DNA of 64,000 nucleotides from Diplolepis rosae (lineage: Eukaryota; Arthropoda; Insecta; Hymenoptera; Diplolepididae). The stretch covers positions 1,901,001 to 1,965,000 of the forward strand of contig JAPYXD010000466.1 of NCBI GenBank assembly GCA_030998225.1, written 5' to 3'. Position 1 is the first letter of the stretch. Each line of letters opens with the position of its first letter. The position numbers were made by a program, and so were the translations under genes. Under the pieces are notes generated by a model. That model saw nothing but the letters and a program-made list of their open reading frames with translations, was not told the DNA's origin and did no database searches. Of this stretch, positions 10,530 to 21,105 are shown piece by piece.

Positions 10530-10670
10530 TATTTGAATACCCTGCCTAATGGAAAAGTGCACGTGCATTAGTATCATGTTAACCGAAATAGGGCTGTAAG
10601 ACCCTTAACTAATAATTTTTCTGAAATATTAATATTTACAAGAATTTTAATTATCAAGTGACCAAAATCG
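10530..10670 (+). repeat. ~140-bp dispersed repeat, copy 2
   Basis: Second copy of the repeat at 8790-8932, same strand, start to start about 1.74 kb away. Confidence 0.65.
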
Positions 10671-10899
10671 AATATCAAATACTAACGAACGAGCAACAAA
10701 CAATTCACAATAAAACTTTTGTAAAATATTAAAATAATGTGTGTTGCAAGCATGAAGTTGTCATCCCAATTTAAAAACATCAATTACTAGCTTGATTTTG
10801 ACTATCAAATTGCCAAAATTGACTATTGAACACATCAAACGATTCTATAGAAACAAAGTTAGTTTTTTCATAGTTGCTGTGCCATCTTTACGACCATGT

Positions 10900-11275
10900 C
10901 TCCACCTAGGTTTTTACATACTGAGTTGGAAGGTTTTGTATTGGTGGTTAAATTTATTGAACCTCTCCATAACTCTCCAACTTGTTATCTTGCCTACGAG
11001 GGTGAAATCTAGGATGGTTCCTCTATACCCAAATTATCTGAAAGTGGCCGTTTTCTCAGTATTAAAAACCACGAGTCCCAATCTTGACGTCATTTTCAAA
11101 ACTCTTTTAGCTCTGGAGTCCGGGTGTAGCATACTCCACTCCAAGGCCCTAGTGTTGAGGTCATTGGCTACCACGACCTCGACTCTATATTCCGTACGGC
11201 ATCTTCGAGCTCATCCAGTATATTCTGCAACTTTTTGAGGTCCTCGTTTGGGGTGATAGCTTTGTACTAGGACCT
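10900..11275 (-). pseudogene. R1-clade non-LTR retrotransposon endonuclease fragment
   Basis: The minus strand reads as the C-terminal half of an apurinic-type (APE) endonuclease. Visible are the stretch ANDLNTRALEWSMLHPDSRA, where the family has GDFNAR..EW, then RVLKMTSRLGLVVFNTEKTA, and RGTILDFTLVGKITSWRV (family G.I.DvTlv...W.V). The catalytic D and N of the GDFNA motif survive as NDLNT, but the family's SDH triad motif reads FNH and one in-frame stop lies after ATFR. Upstream and downstream parts of ORF2 are missing. The enzyme would nick target DNA for target-primed reverse transcription; this copy is dead. It covers the part missing from the element at 16.1-20.4 kb. Confidence 0.75.
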
Positions 11276-12112
11276 TAGTTACATCAGGCACCCATTTATC
11301 TACGATTCCGAGGTTGTCCACAAAATTACGTCAGGTTCCCTTTATTATTGTATTGTTCACTTAGAATTAATACGACCGCTTTTTACTCTATTCTGAGTCG
11401 CGCAAGACGATTGTCGACTGTCATTTTTTCGCGAAAACGAAAGAAAAACAACAGGTAATAACAGAATTAATACGTCTTTCATATATTCTGCGATTCTTCC
11501 TGTCATTACCTGCCATTTTCCTATCGCTTTGGCGAGAAAATAACAGGAAAAAATGATATGATTCTGTCAATACTGTACGTGCAATATCTAGCTACAGTTG
11601 GCTCATTCCTACAATCATATTACTGGTTACAATTCTGGTTTAGTACTACTCCTGTGCCGAAATACCAATACTGGCATGCAGGTGTAGGCGCAATACTGAC
11701 ATTATACACTGTCAGTATATCTATGACACGTAACTTGTGCCGGCTGAATAGTGGCACAGTACAGACAATAATTCAACTAAAAGTACAACATCAGTACTAG
11801 CAAGCCAACACTTGTGTACACGTACTGGCCCAGTATTTCCTAAGTGAAATAGATTGATACTTATGGGTTAAAAATTAAAACGGAAGTTAAAAACTTAAAA
11901 AATATGGACTATTCAACAACGGATTTAAGGCAACGGATCAACCGAAACGCTTGGAAAAACAATGCTTTGATGATTGGTTTTCACATTAGCATTTGCTTTA
12001 TGAATCACACTTACTTTTTTTAATTGGTGGCATATTTGATGAAATATCATCAGAAATGAAATTATTTATTGAAATTTAATGAAATCATTTATTTATGATT
12101 ATGTTTTAAAAA
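11276..12112. other. Non-coding spacer with a small hairpin
   Basis: No coding frame recognised. A perfect 9-bp stem (ATACTGACA / TGTCAGTAT, 8-nt loop) lies at 11693-11718 within a segment rich in 'agtact' and 'actg' words. Its function is unknown. Confidence 0.4.
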
Positions 12113-13656
12113 AATAATCCTGACATCTTCTTTACAAATGCAGATAAAGGCAATGCCACGGTATGCTTACAAAAATCTACTTACTATACAAAAATGCTCA
12201 ACCTTCTTTCTGATACCTCTACTTACACTCCAATTCAAAAAAATCCCCTAAAAAGTTGCAAGATAACACTCATAAGGTTCTTAAGGGTCTCAATGACAAC
12301 AATTTTTTAAAATACAAATTTCATAATAACCAACTCACCTTAACGAATACTGTATTAGCGAAATTTTATGGTTTACCCAAAATTCATAAAATAGATTTGC
12401 CATTCCGCCCTATCATCTCGTTGATTAACAGTCCTACACATTTTTTAGCAAAAATTATATATCATGAACTAAAAGAGATTATAAAAGTTCCTAATTCTCA
12501 TATAAATAATAGTTTCGAACTAAAAAGTAAATTAACAAATGTTAACCTTCTCGATGATCATGTTTTAATCTCACTCGATGTTAGTTCATTGTTTACAAAT
12601 ATACCTTGTGATTTGGTTTTGGAGACATGGTAATGGATGGCAGACATGGTAATGGATGACTTGGAAAGTGATTGCTTACGAATTTTAAAAGATAACCATA
12701 ATTGCTCTCTCCTCTTTTATTACAGATACGTCGATGACACCATTTTATGTGTACAAAAAAAACATATTGAGTTAATCATCAATACTTTCAACTCCTATCA
12801 TCAAAATTTACAATTTACTCACGGATTACAAAAAAATAATTCAATCAATTTCTTAGATATGACTCTCATCTCTAAGGACAACCATATTATTACTAATTGG
12901 TTTTAGAAGCCAACTGCATCTGGTAGATTTATCAATTACTGTTCAAATCATCCACTACAACAGAAAAGAAACATTGTATACAACTTGATAGATAGAGCGA
13001 TTTTGTTGTCCCATGAATCCTTTCATCATACCAATTTAAAAAAAGTTGAACAACTTCTAATCAACAATGATTATCCAATTAATTTCATTGATAAGAACAT
13101 AAAAATACGTTTGAGTAAAATTAAATATCACTCTTCTAACAATTCCAATATTAGAAATAATTCTTTATACCCACAAAAATACCAAAAAAAAGTTTGTCTT
13201 CCCTTTTCAAATAATAATTTTATAACATTATTTAAAATTTTAAAAAAATATAACATTTTTACGATTCCGTTAGTGGAAAAAAGTTTAAAGTCAATTATCA
13301 AATTAGGAAAGGATTTTACAGAAAAATGGCAACAAAATAACATTGTTTATGGCTTCAAGTGCAATAACTGTCCTGCCATATATATAGGTGAAACGGAAAG
13401 ATCTCTGAGAACTCGTATTAATGAACATAAGAATAACAAAAATAGCGAATCTGTTGTATTTAAACATCGGGCTGAATTTAATCACGAGTTTGATTGGGAA
13501 CATGTATAAATTATTGATTACGAATCTGATTATAACAAAATATTAACATCTGAGATGATTCATATAAAATGCAACCAATTTAGTATCAACAAAAAGGAGG
13601 ACATATTTACTTTAAATAGAATTTACTTCCCATTATTAGAATTATTAGATTCGTGA
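12113..13656 (+). pseudogene. Penelope-like element PLE2: reverse transcriptase and GIY-YIG endonuclease, broken
   Basis: In order: NADKGNAT (N-terminal PLE motif), a frameshift near 12250, KFYGLPKIHKIDLPFRPIIS (conserved PLE RT block), DVSSLFTNIP (RT motif A with its catalytic Asp), a deletion, then YRYVDDTILCV (motif C with the catalytic YVDD), INFLDM, and IDRAILLS leading to the nuclease core IVYGFKCNNC and AIYIGETERSLRTRINEH. Stops interrupt at 12631, 12904 and 13507, after which similarity resumes to 13656. About 80 residues expected between motifs A and C, including the G-PMG block, are missing at ~12625-12645. A 17-bp direct repeat (12623-12639 and 12642-12658) sits at that scar. A living PLE protein would reverse-transcribe its RNA at endonuclease nicks. 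The gene is clearly dead but its family is certain. Confidence 0.9.
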
Positions 13657-13941
13657 TTGAATTTCGCATTAAACTTCTTACGAATAAGTTGTTATTTGTG
13701 TTAGTTTCTTCGTTAAAACTTATACTTAAACTCTCATCGATGTAGTCCTTTAGTATACAAACTCTGTTTGCTCGTCTTACACTGAATATAATGACGGACG
13801 CAGCTTTTAATTATTAACGATATGTAACTTTTATAAATTATTTTAACTAATTTATTATGCTAATTCTTGTTTGCTTTTTTATTATTTATTTGTTATTTGT
13901 TTAATGAGATGCGTCTTTTTCAAGTGTTTTTTTGTGTTTTC

Positions 13942-13947
13942 AATAAA
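13942..13947 (+). promoter_or_regulatory. Possible polyadenylation signal of PLE2
   Basis: AATAAA occurs about 290 bp after the end of PLE2 coding sequence and just before the hammerhead-like motif. Such hexamers are frequent by chance in AT-rich DNA. Confidence 0.25.
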
Positions 13948-13949
13948 GT

Positions 13950-14000
13950 TTAAGCCTGATGAGGTTGGCGTACCCGTGCCAAGGAAACGTCGCACTTGAC
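13950..14000 (+). ncRNA. Hammerhead-ribozyme-like motif 3' of PLE2
   Basis: Contains an exact CTGATGA core (13956-13962), a stem-II hairpin TTGGC...GCCAA, then GAAAC (13984-13988) and GTC. Flanking AAGC and GCACTT can form stem I with one bulge. It lies downstream of PLE2 in the same orientation, where PLE terminal repeats are known to hold minimal type-I hammerheads. It is the best-preserved of the four motifs in this window. Confidence 0.65.
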
Positions 14001-16121
14001 AACGCAACATTCTGTCGTTCGTTTCTTCATTTCATACCTTGACTGATCGATAAAAATCTTTCTAAGAAATGAAAAAATATGCGGATTTGGCTATTTTTCT
14101 GCCTCTCTTGATAAATAATGTTTTCTTGTATTCTATGGAATATAGATATTGAGAGTAGAACTTCATAGTCGTATAATTGAGGAGCTGACGACTTTACTTC
14201 ACTACTTTATACTCCATAAATTCACATCTGAGCATATTTTACACGTCCTCAAAAGAAAGCTCAAAAGTGTATAGTAGAATATAAAAGTACTGAAGACCGG
14301 AAATTAACTGTTTTACGTCGCAGAAAGTCGAATCAAGTCGATCCCATTCTGCCGGTTTTGGGATCGAGTCTTTGTCTCATTTGTCGAGCCCAAACTTGGT
14401 ATAGCCAGAGATGGAGTTACAAGTCGGATTTCTTTGTAGCACATCTTGCAACCGATGTTTCGTATAGACATAAGACGAACTGACGGCGCAAGTACGAAGT
14501 TTAATGAGAAACGCTCAACGTTTCGTGATCATTACGTGGGGAAAGAAACACTTCCGTTTGTCTCGGTTGATGCTTAATCGAACTATCGATCGAGACCTGG
14601 GGTAAGAATAGAAGTAAAAGATCTTTTCTGCACGATCTGTGATGCATGATCTATTTTAAGTAGTTGCGAACTCCACGCAAAAATGTAGGGTTAAACTCAA
14701 GCCAGCATAGAAATTATCGTGAAAGGATAAATCCAGTAAATATTTGTTCGTGATGATTTACCGACAGATTACCACTCCAGAATACTTTCTAATTATTACC
14801 TGATCACATCGAGAAGGAAATAATTTTCATTCTGGAGTTTTATTTCAGTTTTAGTTTTCTAACAACTTTGTAACAAGAAGTGAAATAAAATCATTACTTT
14901 CGGATCAACTCACAGCGCCAAGAATCCCAAGAAGCTGGCCATAATGAAAAAGAAAAATTTGTTTTTTAGGTATTTGAAGATTCAAATGATCGTAGCGGTA
15001 ACTTCTAGCATCGCTTAAGATCGATATTTCAGGACAGGTGTCGCTCTGATCCGACTTTTGCCTTTCCTATACATGGGCGCAACGTGTTTGTCCTTATTCT
15101 GCCAGAATACTTTCAGCACTAAAAAATCTGTATTGTAAAAAATTAAACTATTTGATTTTCCGAATATTGCTTATAACCCTTGAAAAATTAACCTCTATTT
15201 CGATTTTGTGCAATTGCGAGTACAAATAGTGTTTTACTTTAATAAGATTAATATGTAAAATCACGTTATTGCAGTGGAACCTCCTTCGTGTCGCACTTGT
15301 TAGTGTTGTAGTCGCCTTCGTGTCATTTAAATGCATTTAATGCTGCATTTAAATGGTGTCTAGTCAGTCTAATACGTATATATCAGTGATATGTATTTTA
15401 TAAGTTAGATTTATCAATGTTTATGTATATTAATGATATACATGCTGAATTGGTGAATATGGAAATCACACGGTAAGTTTTTAATATAATTAAAACGTAT
15501 CTGTAGTGTATAATTCCGATTGATAGTACTGGTTGACAAAAAAAAAAATTCTCGAAAATCACAAATCGTGTGATAAAAGAGTGTAAAAAATCTTTTAAAC
15601 GGAAACAAATACATGAATTCGATTCGTTTCTTAACGCAGAATCCATTGCATGAATAAACATAGAAATCTTCACAGACTGGTATTGATTGATACAACGGTT
15701 CAGGTGAGTATTATTTTAATATAAATTCTAACATTATTTTACGTTTAGGATATAGTATCATCATCCTCACATTTATAAACATAATTAAAAATATCTGTTA
15801 GGTAGAATACTAGCCTCCGAACGTTGCAGCCCTCATACAACCCATGGACCAGGCGTAATATTGAGAAAACAAAAAGACGGTATCGAAAAAATTTATTAAG
15901 TGTACTTATTGAAAAACAAAAAGAGGGAGTTTCTCAGTTTATTAAAAAGTTTAACTTGGAAGACTGTAGCTATAAACTTGCGAATGCATGGGCGAATTGA
16001 CACAACAAAATTTATAAAGAGCATGGAACAAGTTTTTTCTAACATCAGATATTGAATCTCAGTCTCAGACATCGAGCTATCACTTCTACAAATTAACCAG
16101 ATTTTCAAAATCGCACAAACA
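14001..16121. other. Non-coding spacer
   Basis: No recognisable gene. A 12-bp perfect inverted repeat (CATTTAAATGCA / TGCATTTAAATG) sits at 15324-15355. The somewhat GC-richer part around 14300-14620 has no supported frame. Confidence 0.45.
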
Positions 16122-16143
16122 TTTTTTTTTTTTTTTTTTTTTT
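16122..16143 (-). other. Poly(A) tail of the R1-type element (22 T on plus strand)
   Basis: An uninterrupted T22 on the plus strand directly follows AT-rich flank and precedes GC-rich 3' UTR. This is the position and orientation expected for the tail left by target-primed reverse transcription of a minus-strand element. An uninterrupted run suggests a fairly recent insertion. Confidence 0.8.
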
Positions 16144-16492
16144 GGCGAGGAGGAAAAATGGCAAAATCTTTTATAGACGTTGTACAGGACTTTCCTAGTA
16201 CGGGTCTAGGCATACCTGTTGAAACCAAAAAACCCCCTCTCTCGAACCAATACACCACCCGCGGAATCGCCTTTCGGCTTTAAACTTCACGGGTGGTTGG
16301 TTCCATTAAAGTTGCGTACGACTCTCCCCTCATCCGTTCGCTCGGAACTTCCATCCGCGGCCACACGCCCACTAGGCAAACAGACTAGCCGCGCCACCTA
16401 GGGGAGAAACAAACAGATTACTCTCCCGAACGACGCGGCCAGCTAAGTCTACCCGAGACGCAAGACCGCGGGTGCAGGCCCCGATGCGATTT
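16144..16492 (-). other. 3' UTR of the R1-type element
   Basis: GC-rich sequence between the ORF2 stop and the poly(A) tail, without a coding frame of its own. Confidence 0.65.
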
Positions 16493-17375
16493 CTACTGGC
16501 CCTCCCCGTTTTTTCGCTCCAGACGCCCATCAAGTTCTCTCGTCTTCATCACAAGTGTGACGAATGACTCGATGAGCGTCCAGAACCGCTCAGACTGGAG
16601 GATGAGAGAGACCATCGCGTTAGGAGTAAGCCCGAAACCCACTGCCTGACCGAGGGTCTCCCTTGCCACACCCCATTTTGCGTAGACGAAGAGTGCGTAC
16701 TCTGCGGTATCCACCAGGAAATCGCAGTAGCAACACGTCTCCTCGTACCTCTTCTTAAAGCGCCTCAGGTACGCGTTAAAACAACCATCGCCCGAGAGCG
16801 CTTGCGCCAAGTAAAAGCCGACTTCCCTGTGCTTTCTGTTCAGCCAGGTGGCGAGCTGCGGGATCAGGCGGTAGGTCCATCTCCCTGTCTGCTCACCACG
16901 CCATGTCATCTGCCATTTCTCGACGAGTCTGCGCCTTCCATCCTTGCGGATGGCCTGCTTTGCGCGAGCCATTTCCTGCAGGTCAGCACAGGTAAGCTCC
17001 TTGCGAAGCTGAAAGGTTTCCTGCCTTTCCTCTGCCAATAAATCTATTGGCGGGACGCTCGCCAAGACCAACACAGCACTCGTCGAGACAGTCCTATATG
17101 CTGAAACTATTCTCAGCGCGACAATTCTCGGCGCCCAGAACAGTTTCCTCTGGATAGCATGGTTTTGCAGGGCATAAGACCAGACCGGAGCTGCATAAAG
17201 CAGCTTCGAATGGACCACGCTCGCAACCAATCTTTTTTTCGCTTCCCTGGGTCCATCAATGTTTGGCATAAGCCGGGCCCAGCTTGCTCCACTTTGAATT
17301 GCTTTGGCAGTTGCGATCTTTAGGTGTTCGCCAAAGCTAAGCCTACGATCCAGCTGCACCCCCAGGTACTTGTGG
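16493..17375 (-). pseudogene. ORF2 C-terminal region (thumb and zinc-finger tail) of R1-clade retrotransposon
   Basis: A 288-codon frame, preceded in phase by a KYLGVQLDRRLSF-type start, shows features typical of the end of R1-clade ORF2: SKLLYAAPVWSYAL, SAYRTVSTSAVLVLASVPPI and the GRWTYRLIPQL block. It ends in the Cys-rich finger CCYCDFLVDTAEYALFVYAKW. In the family the finger is C-x2-C...H...C; here the expected His and last Cys are both Tyr, so the finger is broken. The reverse-transcriptase catalytic block (YADD) is missing because the frame joins abruptly to GRSTVDAIQAVVNIA from the upstream frame at about 17370. The product would be non-functional. A normal ORF2 exceeds 1000 residues. 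Confidence 0.9.
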
Positions 17376-18078
17376 CGATGTTAACCACAGCTTGGATAGC
17401 GTCCACAGTGGACCTGCCTTTCCTGAATCCGAACTGGTTTTCCGAGAGACCGTTCTCCCCGACCAAGAGAGGATCTCTTGAAAATCTCGTTTGGCACCCC
17501 GTCGATACCCGGCGCTGTATTTGCCTTAAGCCTTCCACCCGCTCTCTTTAGTTCCTCGGGAGTGAAGAGTTCTTCGCGCTGGACAACGCAGGAACTTCGG
17601 TCCTGTCTTTGGAACGGCTCTACGTGTGGGAACAAGCTCCGTACAATTTACTTGACTCGCCTCAAAGCTGCTTTTGCCCCTTTTCATGCCTCGTGCAGCA
17701 CAGCATCCCCCTTTGATCGGGTGAATTTTCGCTGTGCTGCAAGGCATTCTCGACGCAGGGCCGCCAACTAGTTGTTCCACCAGTACATCGAACCCTTTGC
17801 TTGCCTGCGCTTGCGGCGAGGCATCGAGTAGTCGCAAGTCGCGACCACATTCTGCCTCGCTGAGCGCACAGTAGCTTCAAACGAACCAGCAGAGCAGACC
17901 CAACCAAGCTCATCAATGAGCCTGGTTTCTTCGAGGTGTTCTCGAAGTCTTTCCGTGCTGAGTCATCTCGTGTTCCAGGAGGGGCTCCTTCCTTCGCCGC
18001 CCCTATCCTTATCCACTGCTTGGCACCGATGTTCTAGAGTAAGTTCGATGCACCGGTGGTCACTCAAGGTTATTACCT
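17376..18078 (-). pseudogene. ORF2 N-terminal/RT remnants: endonuclease end, RT blocks 1-3, frameshifted
   Basis: Reading minus from 18078: VLEVITLSDHRCIEL, which carries the endonuclease SDH motif, then MPRRKRKQAKGSMYWWNN and a Cys/Arg-rich linker. An RT start follows (17635-17460, EELFTPEELKRAGGRLKANT followed by APGIDGVPNEIF), and after a frame change LSENQFGFRKGRSTVDAIQA. These are conserved RT landmarks in their normal order. At least two internal deletions and several frameshifts and stops separate them, and the region after GRSTVDAIQ is deleted up to the thumb. Most of the endonuclease upstream of SDH is also gone. Confidence 0.85.
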
Positions 18079-18753
18079 CGAGAACCAACAGGAATTCTTC
18101 CTGTCGGGGTTGCTGCAGCCCCAGGACCCGTGGTCGTAGCCAAGGCACCTGAAGCAGCGGGCGACTTCCACGTGCTCGCGAATGCTGCACGGAACCCACC
18201 CGATCCTCAATTTACGTAGCTGAAGCAGAAGCGCGACGACTGCCTCAGCCAGCCTGATCACTGCAGTCTTCACCCCACCAACGCGGGTGAAGAGCCTGCA
18301 GGACCCGTCAAGTGCTGGTCTGCTCAATGCCAAGCACAGGGAAGAAACAACTTCTTCTTTCTCAACGATCTCGTCGAGGTCCCTAATTTCGAGGGACCTC
18401 GTCGAGACCAGGGCTGAAATTTGCGCCCTTTCCCCGACCGCCAGGTCGAGCTCCTTTCGGAAGGCCGAAACGTCTCCCCCCTTTTTGAGGACCAGGAGGA
18501 CTTCTTCCTCCCTGGTCCTCCGGATAGACAGGACCTCAAGTCCTGCCTTCCGGGGGTCGACTTTCGCCTTCATCTCCTTCAAGATGTCGGCGTAGGACTG
18601 GCCGTTATTCGCCGACACCTTGATGGCGTCGTCCGACCTGGCGGGCATGAAGCGCTTTAACTTAGGCGTAGCGGTGGTCCCCCGCGCTTTTTGCGCAGGG
18701 TCCTCCACTCTTTTCTCCTGTTTTTTCTTTTCTTTTCTTTTTTTTTCTTTCAT
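18073..18753 (-). pseudogene. ORF1 (Gag-like) central and zinc-knuckle region of R1-clade retrotransposon
   Basis: 226 codons. A Lys/Glu-rich start is followed by the nucleic-acid-binding core typical of R1-clade ORF1 (YADILKEMKAKVDPRKAG, LSIRRTREEEVLLVLKKGGD, RSLEIRDLDEI). Near the end is a CCHC knuckle CFRCLGYDHGSWGC with exact C-x2-C-x4-H-x4-C spacing. ORF1 normally has two or three knuckles. Here the frame runs out right after the first one and the sequence passes into the end of the endonuclease, so a deletion has fused ORF1 to ORF2. ORF1 protein coats the element RNA. Confidence 0.85.
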
Positions 18754-18917
18754 TTCTTTGTAACCACATGCCAGTGCCCTTCTTTATTCGGGGGCTGGCT
18801 CGTGGCCACCTGGGCATAAGATGGCGAAGAGCCACCCTTTCTCCTCTTAGGAGTTTTTCCATTGGGGGGAGGGTGCGGATCTCGTTTGCCCCATCACCTG
18901 ATTTTTTGGGGTATCTC

Positions 18918-19265
18918 CTAGAGACACCGAGCGTGGTCTCTCAAAGATCCCCAATTTCTCCATGGTGGGGCGGGATTCCATTTTTTTCGGATACTTACTC
19001 CGCTTTCTAATAGGCACTTGTCGGTGTAGAGCATACCGCTCAACACCTCAGTTGCCTCGTTCACCGATTCTTTAACGAAGCCAGGGTTATTCCTCAGCAT
19101 ACCCTGCTGGATAACGCTGAGGGCCCTGGCTAACTTTTCCATTTTTTCATTTTGCTCCTTCAGGAGCTGATGGACGTCTTTCCATCCCTCAGCCCCTGGA
19201 GGAGTGTGTGAGTGCGCATCTGGCGCCTTTACCTCTTCATCTCCTTTGTTCGTTACTGAAACCAT
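18918..19265 (-). pseudogene. ORF1 N-terminal segment of R1-clade retrotransposon
   Basis: Starts at an ATG (19265) and runs 115 codons. A hydrophilic, probably helical stretch (HQLLKEQNEKMEKLARALSV) looks like the coiled-coil region often found at the start of such Gag-like proteins. It stops at 18918; the rest of ORF1 resumes in another frame at 18753, so at least one frameshift or small deletion separates them. Its assignment rests mainly on position and strand. Confidence 0.6.
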
Positions 19266-20420
19266 GTTAATGCCGTCGTGACTTAAGACGGTTCGCCCAT
19301 CATGGGCTACTATCCCCGACCGTATAGATCCCTAGTTATGTGCGCCGAAACCGAGAACCGGCTTATCGGATGGTCGATCCTATCAGAACATTTAAATGAG
19401 GCTATAAAAAGGTTACGGAATAGGCCCGCGCCATAATGATGCTAAAGGTTTAATGTCACCCCTATCGACCAAACGGTGCCGGGTCCGCCCCGATACCTGA
19501 CCCGGACTTCAGGCTAGACGGTGTGCGATTTATCCGACGCAGCGTCGGATATAAGGAATCCTTCATTCCTGCGCCCGGGCGTCCATGATTTCAACCCCGA
19601 AATTGGCTCCAGACAGTAGAAACGTGAGCGGTTTTCCCAGTTTAACATGTGGTTTCACGGGATCTTTGCCCTTCGCGGCCGAACACCGGAGGGACTTACA
19701 TTTACCCGTATTACTTCCACAGAGGCAAGGTACTGATATCGCGTCCTACCCTGGTCGGGAGGCTACTACTCCTCCCTTGGCTAGTCTATCGGGAATATCC
19801 ACCAGGCGCCGGCCGCAGCCCATTCACCCAGCAATCCATTTATTCTAGTATGTGTGGGTGTCAGTATCATGCTTGTGGTTGTGATGTGACCGGGAGAGGG
19901 CATATGGGAATTTCAGCGTGACCGCCGCATGCGCATTTGTGGCGATACCCCGATTAAGGGGCCCCCCGCATTCACTGCGGGTCCAATCATGCGGCATCAA
20001 GGAACCTGTTTAAGGTCCCCTGATGCTTTTGCCTCACACCGCGTTCTCACGCGCTTGAAGGTTTTGCAGAGAAACCCTCATAGCGCGTGCGCCCAGCAGG
20101 CCCACCGCTAGCGAAAAGCCTGTCTATAGGCCCCCTTGTCGGCCACCCTGACGGCGACAGCCCTGCTGCTGGTAGAGTCCTTTCGGTCGTCACCGTTGGT
20201 CAGCTGCAGGACGCGTCTGCTCCGTGCATGGCCTCGTGCATTCATCTGGGCGAGACACTGCCCCCCTCCCCTCAAAAGACTCTCTCGGATGTTGAGTGTG
20301 TTGTGTTCAGTGTCGCTGTAAATGTGTTGTGTCATGTTGCTGTCTGTGTGCCCCCTCCTCTTTTGTCATACGGGCTTGGGACCGGCAATGGCGGAGTTCA
20401 GCACAACAAATTACAGGACT
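19266..20420 (-). other. Probable 5' UTR of the R1-type element
   Basis: GC-rich (clearly higher than the flanks), upstream of the ORF1 start, no recognisable protein. Internal promoters of such elements lie in the 5' UTR. Open frames on the plus strand here have no domain support. Confidence 0.55.
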
Positions 20421-20454
20421 TCCAAACTGCACAATCAAATTTGTGTCGTAATTG

Positions 20455-20538
20455 TTAGAAGAAGATGACAAAGAAACAGGATGGCAGATCCTTAATGATG
20501 ATGAAGTTTCTCAGAGGTTAACATCATATTACCCTTAG
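20455..20538 (+). pseudogene. Short protein-like tail, possibly from a DNA transposase
   Basis: An open stretch reading LEEDDKETGWQILNDDEV ends at a TAG (20536-20538). Acidic tails with a similar GW..L.DDE pattern occur at the C-terminus of pogo/Tigger-like transposases, but the similarity is short and from memory. It may be chance. Confidence 0.2.
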
Positions 20539-21096
20539 AAAAATTTGATGCAAACATTCTTTAAGTCATTAGTGTTGACCTGATTATGGATTTTTTATTT
20601 TATTTTTTATTTGTGGAACGTCTCCACAATTAAAGTTGACCTGATTGGTTGGAGTGACACACAACTATACTTCTATCTCTTTCTAACAAATAGTCAATCC
20701 TGACGGTGAAGACATGGAAAGTGATGAACCACTGCACTGCCTTTAATGACAGGTATTATGTTTTTTCAAATTTTTAGCATTAATAAATCAAATTATTGCA
20801 TGTTTCAATTACCAGTTAACGTTATTTTTAACGTAGAATAAGCATAAAATATTTTGAATATTTATTTTGCCTCATTCATGAGTTATAATGTTACTTTACG
20901 ATAGCTTTACGATAGCTTTATGCTATAGCGTAAAGCTATCGTTCATCCAGTTCGCTAGGGTTGATGCTAATATTGGTAGAAGCTCATACCAATTTCGCAC
21001 ATAATGTTCGGTGCTTCAATAGGAAGAGCTCAGCTTATTATAATAGTGTACCCCCCTGAAGGGGCAATAAAATCTACTTTATGACCCGCTAATGGA
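20539..21096. other. AT-rich spacer with a 13-bp inverted repeat
   Basis: Contains ACGATAGCTTTAC (20898-20910) and its exact reverse complement at 20930-20942; the left arm is partly duplicated in tandem. No gene was seen. The left end of the mariner element probably lies in the second half, but its terminal repeat could not be placed. Confidence 0.5.
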
Positions 21097-21105
21097 AAAA
21101 GAGTA

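Larger units (their letters stand above)
16122..20420 (-). mobile_element. R1-clade non-LTR retrotransposon, internally deleted
   Basis: A GC-richer block stands out from AT-rich flanks. On the minus strand it reads 5' UTR (~20420-19266), ORF1 (19265-18073), remnants of ORF2 (18078-16493), 3' UTR (16492-16144) and a 22-nt poly(A) tail. This is the standard order for the clade. The 5' limit is set only by the base-composition change. No clean target-site duplication was found: the tail-side flank and the 5' flank share only a loose TTTG/TTGTGC similarity. Confidence 0.85.

Noticed and set aside
16122..20420. Target-site duplication of the R1-type element
   Set aside because: The flanks share only a loose TTTG/TTGTGC similarity; no clean direct repeat could be placed.
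16122..20420. Site-specific insertion into 28S rDNA, as for canonical R1
   Set aside because: Flanks are AT-rich and contain no rRNA-like sequence, so the element belongs to the clade but is not at an rDNA site.
17478..20458. Plus-strand open frames in the GC-rich block as genes
   Set aside because: They are antisense to recognised ORF1/ORF2/UTR sequence of the minus-strand retrotransposon and have no domains of their own.
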